Position numbers and translations under genes: made by a program. From Vermamoeba vermiformis (lineage: Eukaryota > Tubulinea > Echinamoebida), in contig JBEWZL010000137.1 in the NCBI GenBank assembly GCA_045837725.1, forward strand, positions 123,248 through 187,247: a DNA stretch of 64,000 bases, read 5' to 3'. Every line of letters begins with the position of its first letter. Positions within the stretch are counted from its first letter, which is position 1. This document shows, piece after piece, positions 1-12,452 of this stretch. The notes under the pieces are model-generated. The model had not been told where the DNA came from. It made no database searches and worked only from the letters and a program-made list of their open reading frames with translations.

Positions 1-16
1 TAAAATCGATCATTAC

Positions 17-382
17 CTTTAAACCATATCTACTGCAAGCATAAGGCAGTGCACCGAGGTGATACAGATCCGGATAACTCAATAAAACTGCATCTACTGA
101 TTTTGCGACTCTAATAAATTTTAAATTAATTTAAATAATGCCAATATTCATATTAAACTTAAAATAGGTATTACAAGCCTCTTGATATTATAATTGAATT
201 ATTTCGAAATTTTTATTTTATCTTTTTCTGTACCTTTTCAAGTTCTCTAATAATCGTGCGTCTAATGATTCATTCCATCCGCAATCGAGTAATATATTAT
301 AATCGTCGATTTGAAGTAAGTAGCACAACGGATCCTCTGATTTGGCACCCAAGAGCGGGGTGAACTTTACGATTGATGTCAT
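17..382 (-). CDS. CPSF2: CPSF2 (CPSF100) homologue, 5' exons, continues beyond left edge
   Basis: Subunit of the nuclear cleavage and polyadenylation factor, a metallo-beta-lactamase-fold relative of the CPSF73 endonuclease. Two exons are visible on the minus strand, 382-234 and 110-17, joined in phase; the second ends at a GTAATG donor and the gene runs off the window. The N-terminus MTSIVKFTPLLG, then CYLLQIDDYNILLDCGW and AVLLSYPDLYHLGALPY, matches the start of animal and plant CPSF2, where the same LLDCGW and HLGALPY blocks occur. As in known CPSF2, the metal-binding HxHxDH loop of CPSF73 would lie near SYPDLYHLGA and is degenerate, which fits a non-catalytic paralogue. It is divergently paired with the PPR gene across 166 bp. 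Identification is confident although only about 81 residues are visible. Confidence 0.85.
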
Positions 383-548
383 TCGAGGGACTTGGAAATG
401 ACTTGACTAATGTACTATACTAAGTCGTAAGTGAGTCAAATAGGCCTCTATTGTTGCTTTTGGTCACGCGCAACTGATCGACACGAGTCAATAAAAAATT
501 GTTTTGTCATTGTATTTTTACTTGTGTCAATAACCACCGGTGTGTAGT
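383..548. promoter_or_regulatory. Shared divergent promoter region, CPSF2 / PPR gene
   Basis: 166 bp separate the start codons of two head-to-head genes, so it must hold both promoters and 5' leaders. No clear TATA box is visible. It contains a TTGTCATTGTATTTTTACTT stretch close to the PPR start. Confidence 0.5.
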
Positions 549-3500
549 ATGTGGAGCAGACTATTAGTACGCCCGTCCTTATTGGCCCTGCGGTGCCCGA
601 GTGTAACAGTGAGTTCACCTGCTGCATCTTCCAGGATGATCCGAATTAAAATTAAAATAATTAGAAAAATACAAATAACAGTATTATACCTTTTATTAAA
701 ATGCATTCGTATAATAGAAAGGAGAAAAATTATTTTCAAGCGCTGGCGGACGACTTCACCAAAGATCCAGGCAGATTAGATCGACACTCCCCTCATTTTG
801 TAAATTATACACCACGGACTTACAAAATAATACCGAGGCAAAGAATGATGTAGAAAAATTAGAGGAGAAAGTCGAAAAGAGTACATCGACGAAGAGATCC
901 AAACCCGAAGGTAACGATCAGGATCTGATCCTGTTTACAATAAATTAGGAAATTATAAATTTGATATTATATTATAATAGCCCGTCATTCAATTATAATA
1001 AACATACTCTAATTAAATTATTAAATTCTAGACGGCCAAAACATAGCCTCACGCGCTAAAACAAAGCGAAAAAACAGTCGCCTGAGCAAGAAACAGACGA
1101 CTGAAGTTCCAGAGAACAATGAAAGCTTGACGCAGGATGAGAGGCAGTTAAATCAACTCAAATCAATCAAAGCCAATCCTCATGCCGTGCTGCAAACGTT
1201 CAATGAATTGCAGCACAAGACAGTGCAGGCCTACACACTCGCGATCAAAGCACACATCGACCTCAATTCGCTGTTTGCCGCGCTGGATCTCTGGCACGTG
1301 ATGGAGAAGGACCCGAATGTCAAGTTGAACACGATGGCTTACAACAAGTTGATGCACATCCACTACGAGATGCACGAGTACGAGAAGATGATTGAGGTCT
1401 ACCATCACATCGCGCAACACTACAAACCAAACATTGAGACCTTCCATCGCCTAATAATCATGGCTACTAGTCCTGAAGTAAACTCCGTCGAACAGGTAAC
1501 AGAATTAGTCCCTGCAATCTGCACCGTGATCTGACTTGCCGTATTAGGTGAATTGGATTGCATCTGAAATGCAAAAATATGTTTCAGGTGACTTCTTCCT
1601 GACCTACGAACTGTTCAAATTTTACGCCTCTCACGACATTTGGGACTCAGCGGACAAGTATCTCGCCTCGTTAAAAGAACAAAAGAATTTACCTCCCGTA
1701 CTCCCTTTGCGTAAGTTTCGAATATTGTAGTGCCATTAGTTGACACGTGTCATTTGCAGTTCTCCAAGTTGCCAATCTGTTGAAGTTGGTCAAAACCAAT
1801 CCCACTGCCACGGAAGAGATCAACAAGTCATGGGACGACTTCAACAAGAGCATCAAGCCCCGCGAAGTCAGTTACTATGGCCGCTTGTTGAACGAGTTGT
1901 TGACCACAGACATCCTCGAGCATTTCTTGAAGCGTAAGTGACACAGTCTGTCTATAATACCGTGCTAATAGTGCTGCAGATGATGACGCGAGAGCACACG
2001 AAGTCATTGAACGTATTACTCTTATCATGCGCGACTCAGAAGCACGAGCAACGACTATGCGCCAACTGGTTACGAGTGCACAAAAGGCGTACAGATTGGA
2101 CATCCTGCCTGACTTTGAACAATGCCTTGTCAAGTACAAGCGACAGGGTGTGCTCGCTGATTTGGGCTTCACTTATGCTTACAATGGATTAAACGACAGT
2201 ACGTGAAAAAATCATGTCGTTGATCCGACTAACTTTGGAAATAGATTTGAGACAGTTCATTGAGAGTCCGTTCAGTGATCACTTAATCATGAGCCAATTG
2301 CATCACATTATGCGCGGCATGTTATGGTGCAACACTGCCACCAAGAACCGCAGATATTTCACAGTACCTAAAGAAGGATTTGACACTCCTGAACAACACC
2401 TTAAGAACGTCGAAGCAGCGCTAGAGTTCATTCCCTTGTTGAACAAAAAATATGGCTTCGAGCCTACAATCGAGACCAAGACATTGATGGCACTGGGCTA
2501 CATCAAAGCACGAATGAACGATCGAGCACGCGAAGTGTTAGCTGATGTGAACCCCGAACAATCAATGAACTTCAATTTGTACAAGAAGACTATGAAGTAC
2601 CTCAATAAGGTAAGACAATCAAGGCATTTAAAATGTGATTGCTAATGCTCTTGTGTCAGTCCAAGGACCGCATGACTGCAGTGAGACAGCCCAACAACTT
2701 CTGGCGTGAAGTGTCGCAAGCTATTGACGAACAAGACTGCGATCAATTGAAAAAACTATTAGCTGACAATCCGTTAAGCAACTTCAGTGCCTCTCTATTG
2801 CAAAGAATTGTTTTGTGCTTCGAAAAGTTCCGTTTGATTAATGGTAAGATTATCGTGTCTATTGTTTACGGTGTGTTCTAATTTGTATTTTCAGATGCGT
2901 TGGACTTGTGCACCAAGATCACGAATGAATACCGCGACAAAATGGACCACCAGCTGTGCAAGAGTATCGTGCGATTAGGTGAGCCTCGGCAATACGTGAC
3001 ATTTATTAATAGTGACTAACATGAATTATTTAGCTTTCACTTACAAGAACCAAGAGCTAGCCGAACAAGCACTCGAATTGTTCCAAACTGGTCCTTGGCA
3101 GCCCGCTCGTCTTGACTTCCGCGTCACAAATATTGTGCTCAATTACTACATTTTCACCAAACAGTTGGCCAAGGCCGAAGAGTTCTTCCAGTACTGTAAG
3201 TTGAAGAATTAATACATAATTATCATATGATATTAACGCTCTCAAAGGCATCAAGGCAGGCAGTGTGATTCGTCCATATTCATTCGGACGCCTACTGTCG
3301 CAAGTGCTCGCTGAAGGTCGATTGAGAGACGCGTGGGTCTATTTCATTCAACAGCGCACGTGTCCGCTGGGTCCTCGTTCAGTCGACAACAACGGCTATT
3401 CAGCACTGATCACCATGCTCATTTACAACAAGCTCAGCCGCTATGCCGTGGCACTGTTCGATTCAATGAAAGAGGACTGTGTCTTGCCCGATCGATTCAT

Positions 3501-3807
3501 CTACAAACAGTTTTGTGATATGATCTTTGGTCGCAATCGATTCAAAGACGAAGAAGTGCAAGTTTTAGATGCCAGTGGCCAACAAGTCCCGCCACCCGAA
3601 CAGGTGTCAGAAGAATTGCCAGATGTCAACGTGTCATCCGATGCCAAACAAAATGCTACCGGCGAGTCCATTGCTGAAATTCACAGCAGTCAAAAGAACT
3701 TGCCCAAGTTGCTGGCACTGATGCAGTTGCCTTTGGAAGGTCTGCCTGAAAAATCAGAATACAAACTGCGCGTCGCTAAACAAACAGTACGCACACCGAA
3801 AATGTAG
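549..3807 (+). CDS. Mitochondrial pentatricopeptide-repeat (PPR) protein
   Basis: Predicted organellar RNA-binding protein of 875 residues. Eleven exons join in phase: 549-608, 718-910, 1032-1495, 1548-1710, 1760-1933, 1980-2198, 2245-2609, 2660-2843, 2895-2978, 3034-3195, 3248-3807. The N-terminus MWSRLLVRPSLLALRC is Arg/Leu/Ser-rich without acidic residues, a typical mitochondrial presequence, followed by a low-complexity Lys/Glu/Ser linker. The body is made of helical pairs with PPR spacing, e.g. AYNKLMHIHYEMHEYEKM, VTNIVLNYYIFTKQLAKAEE and YSALITMLIYNKLSRYAVAL. The start was chosen at 549 because it gives the presequence and splices in frame. No catalytic domain is visible, so a stabilising or translational role for mitochondrial RNA is inference. 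The intron at 1711-1759 carries the 12-bp CACGTG palindrome discussed in the findings. Confidence 0.8.
919..933. repeat. Perfect dyad CAGGATCTGATCCTG in intron
   Basis: Fifteen-base inverted repeat around a central T, 8 bp into the second intron (911-1031) of the PPR gene. Example of a wider GATC-containing motif found in many introns here. Confidence 0.75.
1741..1752. repeat. 12-bp palindrome TGACACGTGTCA (copy 1)
   Basis: Exact copy inside the 49-bp intron 1711-1759 of the PPR gene, ending 7 bp before the acceptor AG. Confidence 0.9.
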
Positions 3808-3820
3808 TTAAAAATCAAAC

Positions 3821-3826
3821 AATAAA
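3821..3826 (+). terminator. Poly(A) signal AATAAA for the PPR gene
   Basis: AATAAA lies 13 bp after the PPR stop codon, before the convergent kinase gene. Canonical hexamer at the expected place; position inferred only from sequence. Confidence 0.5.
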
Positions 3827-3924
3827 AACGTGTTCATTCTATTTCAGTCAGACTTCATTATCAGATTTTTAATTCAAACATAATAGACGGCTACAATACA
3901 TGAAAGTCATTGATCAAATAAACT

Positions 3925-6900
3925 TTATTTCATGTTTTCTAATTGCAGCAACACGGTCTCAATTGTCGGTCGTTGGTCTGGTTTTAGTGCCCAACAGAGT
4001 CGCATCAACGAAGCAAATTCACTTGGGCATAGGGGCGGTGGTGGGACTCGAGGAGTGAGTCCTTCGTCTCGAATCAGCGTGCCGATAAGAATAGCATCAT
4101 TAGCTTCAAAATGAGGTTCTTGCTGCACGATGACTTCATACATCAGAATGCCGAATGTCCACACATCTGAACAGGCACGATTAGCATTGTTAAATGGATT
4201 TGACATGTAATAACATACCTGACTTGGTCGAATACTGTTTGTGTTTCAGTGACTCAGGCGCCATCCACCGAATGGGTCCAAGGTCCGATTTGGTCGTGCC
4301 TCGTTGTTGTTGCTCGTCAACCAGTCGTGACATGCCAAAGTCGGTCAGTTTAGGCTCTCCGTGGTGAATGAGAACATTTCGCGCTGCAAGATCTCGGTGC
4401 ACAATGTTGTTCGCGTGCAAATGAGCAATGCCACGACCGATGCCTTGCAGCCATGCCGTCTTCTGCTCGAGCGGGATTGATTTATCCGCGTCATACAGCA
4501 TGACATCCAGTGAGCCACCATTGCAAAATTCGAGAATCAGAATGACGTTGTTCGTTTCAGGGTGCACACTAAAGCCGAATAATTGCACGACATTGGGATG
4601 AGGTCGCAAGTTGATCATCAGTGACAGTTCTGAAATGACACTTTGCTCGGCTTGTGTCATGCTCACTTTCAGGGCGACATCCGTGTTCTTCCATTTGCCT
4701 TTGAACACTTGTCCATTTGCACCTTGACCAAGTTTTTCTGCGAATTGAATGTCCTTGAACGGAGTGAACCACTCGCCAAAGCGTTGCTCTAGTCCAACCG
4801 TAGTCGTCGATCTTCTTCTTTTGCGCTTCTTGAGGAATATCACAAGGAACACTACGAGACCAGCAATAAGCAGTGCTGCAACAATAGGCACGACAATTGC
4901 GGCGATGAGTTCTCCGTCTGACAGGCCTGAAGGGGCCAGCGAGGCTTGGGGGGTGTCGCTTCCCAATGGCGGTGTTGGTGGGACGATGACAGGGGCTGCA
5001 AAGACCAGCACACGATCAGTGTAGAAGTTGTAGTTGAGGTGTTCACCGCCTGCTACCACAGTGGCGTGCCCTGCTTGAATCGATACGGCGGGTTTGAAGG
5101 GAAAGTCCAAGTCATAAGGTGCTAGTACACCTGTAGTAGTATTGTACACGCGCACGGTCTGATTTCCATCAAATATCAGCATTGTATCGGTGCCAAAGCT
5201 GGCGATGTTGATGAAGTCAAAAGACGAGCCAAAGTAAAATATCTGCCACGTGTCCGTCGCTGGCTCGTAGTAGCTCAGCCCGTCATAACCACCATCGGAG
5301 TTAGCAAAGAAAGCTGCGTAAATCAAATCATTGTATTGCACTCTTTGTCGAATGGCATGAGGCCCTCCATCAGTAACAAATGCCGCAGTGGTGCTGGGCT
5401 GATCCATGGTCGTGTAGTTCATGACAAGGTACCTGTCCAAGAGCGGGTACGGAATGAATGCACGGTCGTCGAACACTGGCGTGGTCATGAATACTTGCAA
5501 GGGCACGTTAAACCTATTTCCGTACAGGTCTGTAGAATAAGTGACATTTTCCGTGAATATTGTCCAATTCTTCGTTGCAAGGTCGTAGTAACCACAGCCA
5601 GATTTGTACCAAACCAATATTTTGTCGTTCAGAGCTGCTGCCACGGCAAAGTTGTTGAGCGGCTCAGTGGTGAGCTCTTCGGGCAAATCAATCGAGTCCT
5701 CCCATTGGTTCGTGTTGTAGTTGTAGACGTCGATCTTCTTGTAGTGCTGGTACTGCGGTATAGTAACGTCTTCCAAAGCTAGTACATCGGTCAACATCAC
5801 TGCAAATACATCGCCACTTTGTGACGTGGCTTCACCCTGGGGTTGAAAACGGGCCGTCAAATTTACCACGTTTTGGATGTCTGACACTTTGGCAGATTTG
5901 CCTGAAAAAATGTCGACAAAGTCGTCGCCGACAATATACTGTGGTGCTATAGGCACTGCTAAACTGCTAGTGCCGATGAGTACCAAGTTGCTGTTGTACG
6001 TCTTCATGGTGCTTGCAGTAACTTGCGTGGATACGACGTTGGCGTCGAACATGACAAACGTTGTGGCATTCAAGATGAAGATTGACGACACTCTGTTGAA
6101 GCCACTCAATGTAGTAATGTTCTTGTTGACTGCATCGAAGACGTAGATGTTACCGCCGTCGCTGAAGATGTATTGCCGACTGTTCCACGGAGCAGAGAAC
6201 ATGGGGTAGTCGTAGAGTTGGACGCCGCGATTGGGATAAGTGTTCGTCACACCACTCGATATGATGACGAGTGCTGGGGGTGATGCCTTGGTCACGTAAA
6301 TGATGTCGCCTAGAAATGCAAAGCCAGCCCAGATGTTGTCGTTTGACACTTTGGTCTCGCCTGTCAACCAGTTGTAAGACTTGTATATAGTGCCGAACAT
6401 ATGCGTGACGTCGTTCACGGTCACTGGGGTCAATGGATACTGCACAGCTGTCTCTTCAACCCATCGGTCTTGCTTCAAGTGGTACATGAGCAGGAGTGGA
6501 ATGGCCGTGTAGGTCACAACAACCACGTTCTCCGACACACTCACTGTGAATACTGCAGGTCGATCTTTGGACGTTATGTTCGAGTATTCTGTCAATGTTC
6601 TCGACGTTGTGTTGAAGATCCAAGCCGTGCTGTATATGTCCTCGTGCGTTGTAGTGTTTTCACCGCCGATCACAAAGACCAGATCTTGGTAACTGAATGC
6701 ATCAGATTGGTACAATTGTAACATGAATGACGTGAGCTCGGGGTAGAATGTCGATTGGTTGTTTTGCAGATCGAAAAAGTCCACCGAGAAATCACCGACA
6801 ACTGTCAATATTGAGTTGTGCATGGACATCGAGTTGGGATGGCTGCGGACAGTAGGGCCAGGAGGCAGAGGGACCAAGTCACGTTTAGCAGTTGAATAAA

Positions 6901-7222
6901 TGTAAGGCGTGTTGACTAAGTCATAACCTCCAATACAGTAGATGCGCGGTTCAATAACGACTGGGCTAACAAATCCTCGAGGACTAAGCAAATCAATCGT
7001 GCTGTTCCATGAATTAGTCGTGATATCAAATACATCAATTTTAGTTGAAGCTGCCGAGCTGTGGTACTCGAATCCACCGATTAAATATAGTTTGCTGTCC
7101 GCCTCAGCCGCTGAAACGGCTTTTCGTGGAGAAGATAAATGAAGTTCTTGCAGCGGGGGCATACTGGCGCCGTAAACGGCTTCAACAAGCAGCACGGCCA
7201 CGATGAAATATTTTAATTCCAT
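3925..7222 (-). CDS. Kelch-ectodomain receptor-like TKL protein kinase
   Basis: Predicted plasma-membrane receptor kinase of 1,081 residues. Two exons: 7222-4219 and 4166-3925, with an intron just after the activation segment. Order of parts: signal peptide (MELKYFIVAVLLVEAVYG), about 750 residues of ectodomain with repeated Kelch-like blades (KLYLIGGFEY, PRIYCIGGYD, LVFVIGGENT) and many N-glycosylation sequons, a Pro/Ser juxtamembrane stretch, one hydrophobic helix (residues about 800-825) with a KKRKRRR stop-transfer, then a kinase domain. The kinase keeps the Gly loop GQGANGQVFKG, the VAIK-type lysine in VALKVS, HRDLAARN, TDFGM and WMAPESL, so it should be active. HRDLAARN is the tyrosine-kinase-style loop shared with tyrosine-kinase-like kinases. 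Ligand and downstream pathway cannot be read from sequence. Confidence 0.88.
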
Positions 7223-7698
7223 TTAAATTCGAAAGGAATCTGTTAAATGAATTGTAAGTTAAAAATATTGTCAATGATTTTATTTGGTCCTATAAATTGC
7301 TATAAACAACTGATTTTATTATATTATCAAATTTTAAATTTAAAATTCCTTCTGATGAGAGCTTACTTAGTAAATATGACTGCTATTGTACTCCTGCTGA
7401 AAATAACGTTCGTTATTGTGAGGGTGGAGTTGCCCAAAAAACACTTGCGTTTCAAGGATTGATGACACCGTTGACACTTTCAAAGAACGAGTTACAGTAA
7501 CTTTTAATTTCGGATTGTGAGCTGATAATTCAACGCACGAGAAGATCAGTGACTTGATCGTTCTTCTCTTTCGTTCTTGCAGAAACTTTGCATCAATTCG
7601 TATAAACGAAAACGGTAAAAATCGGGTAATTTCTTTTAGGCATCACAATTTAATTGCAAGATACCAGGCCTTTTCAGACTTAATTCAAACATCAACAT
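7223..7698. promoter_or_regulatory. Divergent intergenic region, kinase / transporter
   Basis: 476 bp AT-rich stretch between two head-to-head start codons. It holds a CCTATAAATTGC TATA-like box near 7289 and a short open frame (7247-7462 +) that looks like chance. Nothing else recognised. Confidence 0.4.
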
Positions 7699-9296
7699 AT
7701 GGATACAATACGTGACAACCATAGCGATAGTTCTAGCGATGGACTTATGATTGAATTAGAAAGCCAAGATGCACCATCTAACACAAGATCAACACTGCCA
7801 TTGTTACATAGATCAAGAGAAATTATAGCTGCCCCTCCTCGGCGTACAAATAGAGAATGGCTCGATTTAATATTAGTATTAATGACTTTATTATGGACGG
7901 AGACTGCCCGAGGTATTGTTCTCCCAACACAAGCTGAATACGTTGACGAGGTAAGAGAAAATTATTATATTTTTAATAATGATATTAATATTGTGTAGTT
8001 AAAAGGAGATGAAGTTTTTTTGGGTTATGTCGTAGCGACTTTTAGTGCCGGCAGATTTGCATCAACAATCGTTCTAGGCTACGTTTCAACTCGTTTTAGA
8101 TACCGAAATATCCTATTGTTCTGCGCTGCAAGTAAGTGTCGCTTGAATTGAACACTTTAAGAATTTATGCTAACCTCGAGAATTGCAAGTTGCGGTGTGT
8201 GGGAACATTCTATACTTTGTCGCTGGCTTTCGCAATTTAATCAGCTACGGAAAGTGGATTTTACTCACGAGTAGATTCATCCTCGGTGTTGCTGCTGGTA
8301 AGTCGAATTTTTGCTCCAAAACGGATGTACTTATTCTCCGTAGGTGTGTTGAGTGTGGTACGCGCATACTGCGTCGAAATCAGCACTAAAGAAGAAAGAA
8401 CGGGCATTATGGCCATTCAAACAGCGACGCAATACTTTGGTTTTGCAGTGACGCCTATTCTCGGTGGCTGGTTCTCGTCATTTGGCACCATTCACTTTCC
8501 ATTCGGAGAAGTCGATTCAGAGTCCATGCCAGCATTTATTATGACCATAGTCTGCTTTGTGACGATGATTGGACTGATATTCATGCAAGAGCCCGTCACA
8601 CGCAACGTACCCAATGCGCTTCCAGTGCCAGTGACGCAACACAAATCGTTCACGAATGATGAGATCAAGTCACAGAGCATTGCTTTCTTCGTGTTCATTG
8701 CACTCAATGTCCTCACGCGCATGGCCCTCAGTGTCATGGAGACTCTCGGCGGAGTTTTGTTCCAAAAAGTATTTCCGTCGTCGAGCTCACTCGGCACAGG
8801 CATCTATTACGGTGTGCTGGGCTTCATTGGCATGGCAGTGCTGGTCGGAATAATATTCTTGTCAAAGCGCGTGCAAGACAGCTTTTTGTTGCTCGGTGGA
8901 TTGATCTTGATGCAACTCGGTCAAATCTTCTTGATTTCAAATGACATTGGTGCTGCGCGATTTGTGATTGGCACGGGCATCACGTGGGCCATTGGCTTTC
9001 CACTCGCTCAAACACTAGTGGTGTCCATGTTCTCTAAAGTAGTCACCTCGCCCAAACAAGTACGTGCCAATATGATTAATATTTTACATCATTACTTACC
9101 TCGACATTAACAGGGTGCTATGATGGGCTGGATCGGTGCTGGTGGTTCGCTAGGCCGAGTGATTGGTCCCATTATCTCCGGCTACATCTTCGGTGCTAGT
9201 GGTTTCGCATTGACTTTCTTGTTCGCTGCAAGCTGTTCAATGGCCGCCCTCGTTGTCCTTGGTGCTAGTTGGCGGCACGTGCAGCAAAAGAAATAA
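7699..9296 (+). CDS. Major facilitator transporter, MFSD8/CLN7-like
   Basis: Predicted 463-residue MFS carrier. Five exons join in phase: 7699-7950, 7999-8131, 8190-8297, 8344-9059, 9114-9296. A polar N-terminal tail of about 50 residues carries acidic and LL-type motifs (e.g. PLLHRSRE) that could act in endolysosomal sorting. Around twelve hydrophobic segments follow. FLGYVVATFSAGRFAS, VVRAYCVEISTKEERT and the late GWIGAGGSLGRVIGPI block match the pattern of the MFSD8 (lysosomal CLN7) and related SPX-MFS group. Substrate cannot be inferred; in animals CLN7 is an endolysosomal chloride channel/transporter. An alternative is a generic MFS drug-type carrier. The family call rests on motif recognition, not alignment. 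Confidence 0.7.
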
Positions 9297-9355
9297 AACA
9301 ACAAGAAAAACAAACAATTAAACTAAAACTACATCAGATTTATGGCCAGCCTCAG

Positions 9356-11021
9356 TTAAGGCTTGGGCGCGGTGTTGACAGGTGTCACGGGCAATGATTT
9401 CCTCATAAAGTCGGGCAACACACGCAATTCATCGGACAGAGTGGCACCTCTGAGCAATTTGAGCTCTTTCTTAGCCTTCTTCTTCGACGCGAAATCTACA
9501 CGGAATTAATTCAATCTGCCGAATGAAGTGAAACTTACCTTTGGGCAAGAAGTTGCTCGACACAGCTTTCTCTCCGAGCACACCCATCAGCTTCCATGCG
9601 GCTGCAACAAGCTCTATATACGCATTGTTAGCACTCTAATATAATGAAACCATAAAGGTTCTCATGATACATACCCGAACAGAACACGGAGCTGAGGTCA
9701 TCTTGCTTGTTGAACTTGAGCACTGAGCCAATCAAATCGTGCTTGCTCTTCTCGTAGCTAACACCAGCGAGTGACAACATGAATGGTTCAAAGTCTGGAT
9801 AGTCCACGCGATGATCACCAGCAGTGCCCGGCACAGTCAAACGACGAATCACCATCAACCTGTCAATGATTGTTTTCAGTTAGCAATTGACACGTGTCAT
9901 GGGTAAGTGCGTAACATTACATTTTGCCCTTGTATTCCTCCCAATACGCGTACAACCAGAACTTCAAGGGTGTCAACTGCACACCACCGCCGTGACGTTT
10001 GTCGAAGGTCTCGGAGTCGGACTCGAACAAGTACAACTCGTCCCCGGCGTTGCGGTCACTGATGGAGACACCCGAGGCGTTGGCGTGTTCAAGCGCAGAC
10101 TGCACTAGTTCGTCAATGGATACGTTCAACTCGCTGTTCGAACTGGTGTTTGACTCGTCCTCAGAATCGCTGTCATCGCTGCTGTCATCCTCGGCGTCGT
10201 GTTTGTTGTCCGCGTCATTCTTTGTCTCGAGCTCTACTTCGTTGTGGTCCTTGTGGCGGTGTCGCAGGCGGTGATATCGCTCTTTCAAGTTTTGTTTCTT
10301 GGTGCGCAATCGATCTTTGAATCTGTTGCGCCATGAAGAGTTTGCAGTTTGAGGCACGTGATTGTTGACCAATGACGACGCAGTTTCTTCAAGGGACTTG
10401 CGCTTTTCTTCCTAAAAATAGGGTCAGATCCGAAAAAAAGAAGAAAACTAAGTCCAATACTATGATTTAAAATGTTACAATTGAATTATATTAATAATGT
10501 CAAGTTACCATTTCGAGCAGTTGTTTGTGGTACTGATCGACTTTATACGCATCCTTAACGGCTTGAGAGGGATTTCGAACGATAATCGCAGCATGACTCC
10601 ATTTTGATCGCGATGCTAGCATAGAATAATATTAATAAATATTAAGGATACGGTTAGGCCAAAATAAATTGACGGTTGGAATTTTGAAAATAAATTTAGC
10701 CCATAAAAGTGTATCATATGCAATTAATTAAAGATGAAAAGATAAGTCGACGACATAAAGGCTCCAATTTTTGCCAAATATTTGTAAATTTCGAAATTAT
10801 ATTCAAATGGATCCGAAATGCTCCTGCAGCATCTGATATTTTGTTTCGTACTTACCGCCTTCGATCACACGAGAGAAAAACTCAGTGCCGTGAAAGAGCA
10901 TCACATCTCCGGTGTGCAACGTTGGAGCGAGATGTGAGTAGAAATACGTCTCGAAGTGATGACGGATGTGCTTAGTATGAAATGATGGAGTGTGAGGTGC
11001 TTGCGGTTCTATAGCACTCAT
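9356..11021 (-). CDS. Permuted papain-fold (NlpC/P60-like, YiiX/YycO type) hydrolase
   Basis: Predicted 387-residue enzyme of the permuted NlpC/P60 superfamily, members of which act as amidases, lipases or peptidases. Six exons join in phase: 11021-10856, 10615-10509, 10411-9921, 9859-9675, 9613-9539, 9495-9356. Family hallmarks are in order: GDVMLFHGTEFFSRVIEG near residue 40, the catalytic-His block SKWSHAAIIVR, a LYLFESD strand, and the FCSELVAAAWK block, formed across a splice junction, that carries the nucleophile Cys. A charged insertion of about 120 residues, first Lys/Arg-rich then Asp/Glu/Ser-rich, separates the His and Cys halves. No signal peptide or membrane helix. Substrate unknown. 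Divergent from the dioxygenase gene. Confidence 0.72.
9888..9899. repeat. 12-bp palindrome TGACACGTGTCA (copy 2)
   Basis: Exact perfect palindrome with a CACGTG core inside the intron between exons 3 and 4 of the papain-fold gene. Same sequence as 1741-1752 and 21685-21696. Confidence 0.9.
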
Positions 11022-11130
11022 TGCTGGTCTTGCTGCTCGTTGAGTAAATTCGCTAGCAAAAATAAATATTCAAATTTAGATGTTATTTATCTCGCAAGAT
11101 TGAGATAATACTACGCAACCCATATTAACA

Positions 11131-12258
11131 ATGAGCGATAATAATAATCAGACAGAACAAGTAGTCGGTGAGCCAGTGTCAGATGGACTGCCACGCAACG
11201 AGGAAGGAAAATACTTCCCTCCAATGTATGAGGCGGCCGAAGAAGAAATTCCACCTTTAAAAAGCGCCTCTAGGCCTGAGACATTAGTAAAGAGTAAGTT
11301 CTTTTTGATAAAAAATCAATAAATAGATGGCAATCCGAAAATATCTTTTTTAAAATTCAGAAAATTAATTCAAGCTCTTATTATCAGTTCAAATGGATAA
11401 AAATACAGAAGACAACGTATTTGTAATTGAAAATGTATTAACACCCGAGGAGGCTAAGTGGATCGTTGAACGAGGCGAAAATTTGGGTATGAAAATAGTA
11501 GAATCGAATATTATATCATAAAATATTAACATTTACACGAAGGATTTGAGCCTGCGACAGTTTACAGTGTAGAACTCGATGATAACGTCATCAGAAAAGG
11601 TACACGCTCTGTTATTCATGAAATTAATCAAACACGGACGTAACTAACACTATTGCTATTCTGTTGCAGATATTAGAGATAATTTCAGAATTTTGGAGCA
11701 ATTTCCAGCGCTATCTAAGCGAGTTTTTGAAGCTGTCAAACATTTACTGCCACAAGAGATGGGTACGTAAATATCAAAGCCTTATTAACTTTATTAATAT
11801 ATATGCATAGATGATAAGAAGGTCAAATGTTTTTATCATTTGTTCCGCTATTACAAATACAACGTTGGAAATAATTTCGCGCCACACGTGGATCACAGAG
11901 GTATTGATCGTCACAGGCATTACCAATACATATGACTAACGATCGCATATAGTATATGACGAAGCACTAGACGGCACAGAGAGTCGATTTACATTTATTT
12001 TGTATTTGAACGAGGACTTTGAAGGCGGTCAAACAGGCTTCCCCAAACTTGGTTTTGAAGTTCAACCTAAAGTCGGCTCAGCACTCGCTTTCAGACACGA
12101 GAATGAACACACCGGTGTTGGCGTGACTAAGGGTACGTTAAGTCCAATCAACCTTTTATTTTGGAAGTAAATAAACGTTTTTTTAATTTTTCTCTATTTT
12201 AACGATGCATTTGTTAGGCACGAAGTACGTGATCAGAACGGACTTGATGTATCAATAA
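11131..12258 (+). CDS. Prolyl 4-hydroxylase-like 2-oxoglutarate/Fe(II) dioxygenase
   Basis: Predicted 240-residue oxygenase using 2-oxoglutarate, O2 and Fe(II). Seven exons join in phase: 11131-11293, 11388-11486, 11543-11599, 11670-11762, 11811-11900, 11953-12132, 12218-12258. The double-stranded beta-helix core starts at RYYKYNVGNNFAPHVDHR, which gives the HxD iron ligands. Then FTFILYLNEDFEGGQTGF, the distal His in HENEHTGVGVTKG, and the 2-oxoglutarate/Arg block KYVIRTDLMY follow, all as in the P4H family. No signal peptide, so a cytosolic or nuclear target (prolyl hydroxylation or a small molecule) is more likely than collagen. The N-terminus is acidic and disordered. Confidence 0.82.
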
Positions 12259-12452
12259 ACAGATGCGATTAAACGAACTTGGCTCGCTGGCTTGAAATAC
12301 CGGTAACATTTTTTATAGACATATATTTATTACTGATATGGAGGTATATACACATTTGCACAAATTGACTTGACTAGGATAAATTGAACAAATATACATC
12401 GTTTTTACATGTTATTTCCTAAAATGGAAATAATGAGCCACGTGCAGTCAGC

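Noticed and set aside
7247-7462. 71-residue hydrophobic plus-strand frame
   Set aside because: AT-rich chance frame in a divergent promoter; no splice or family support.
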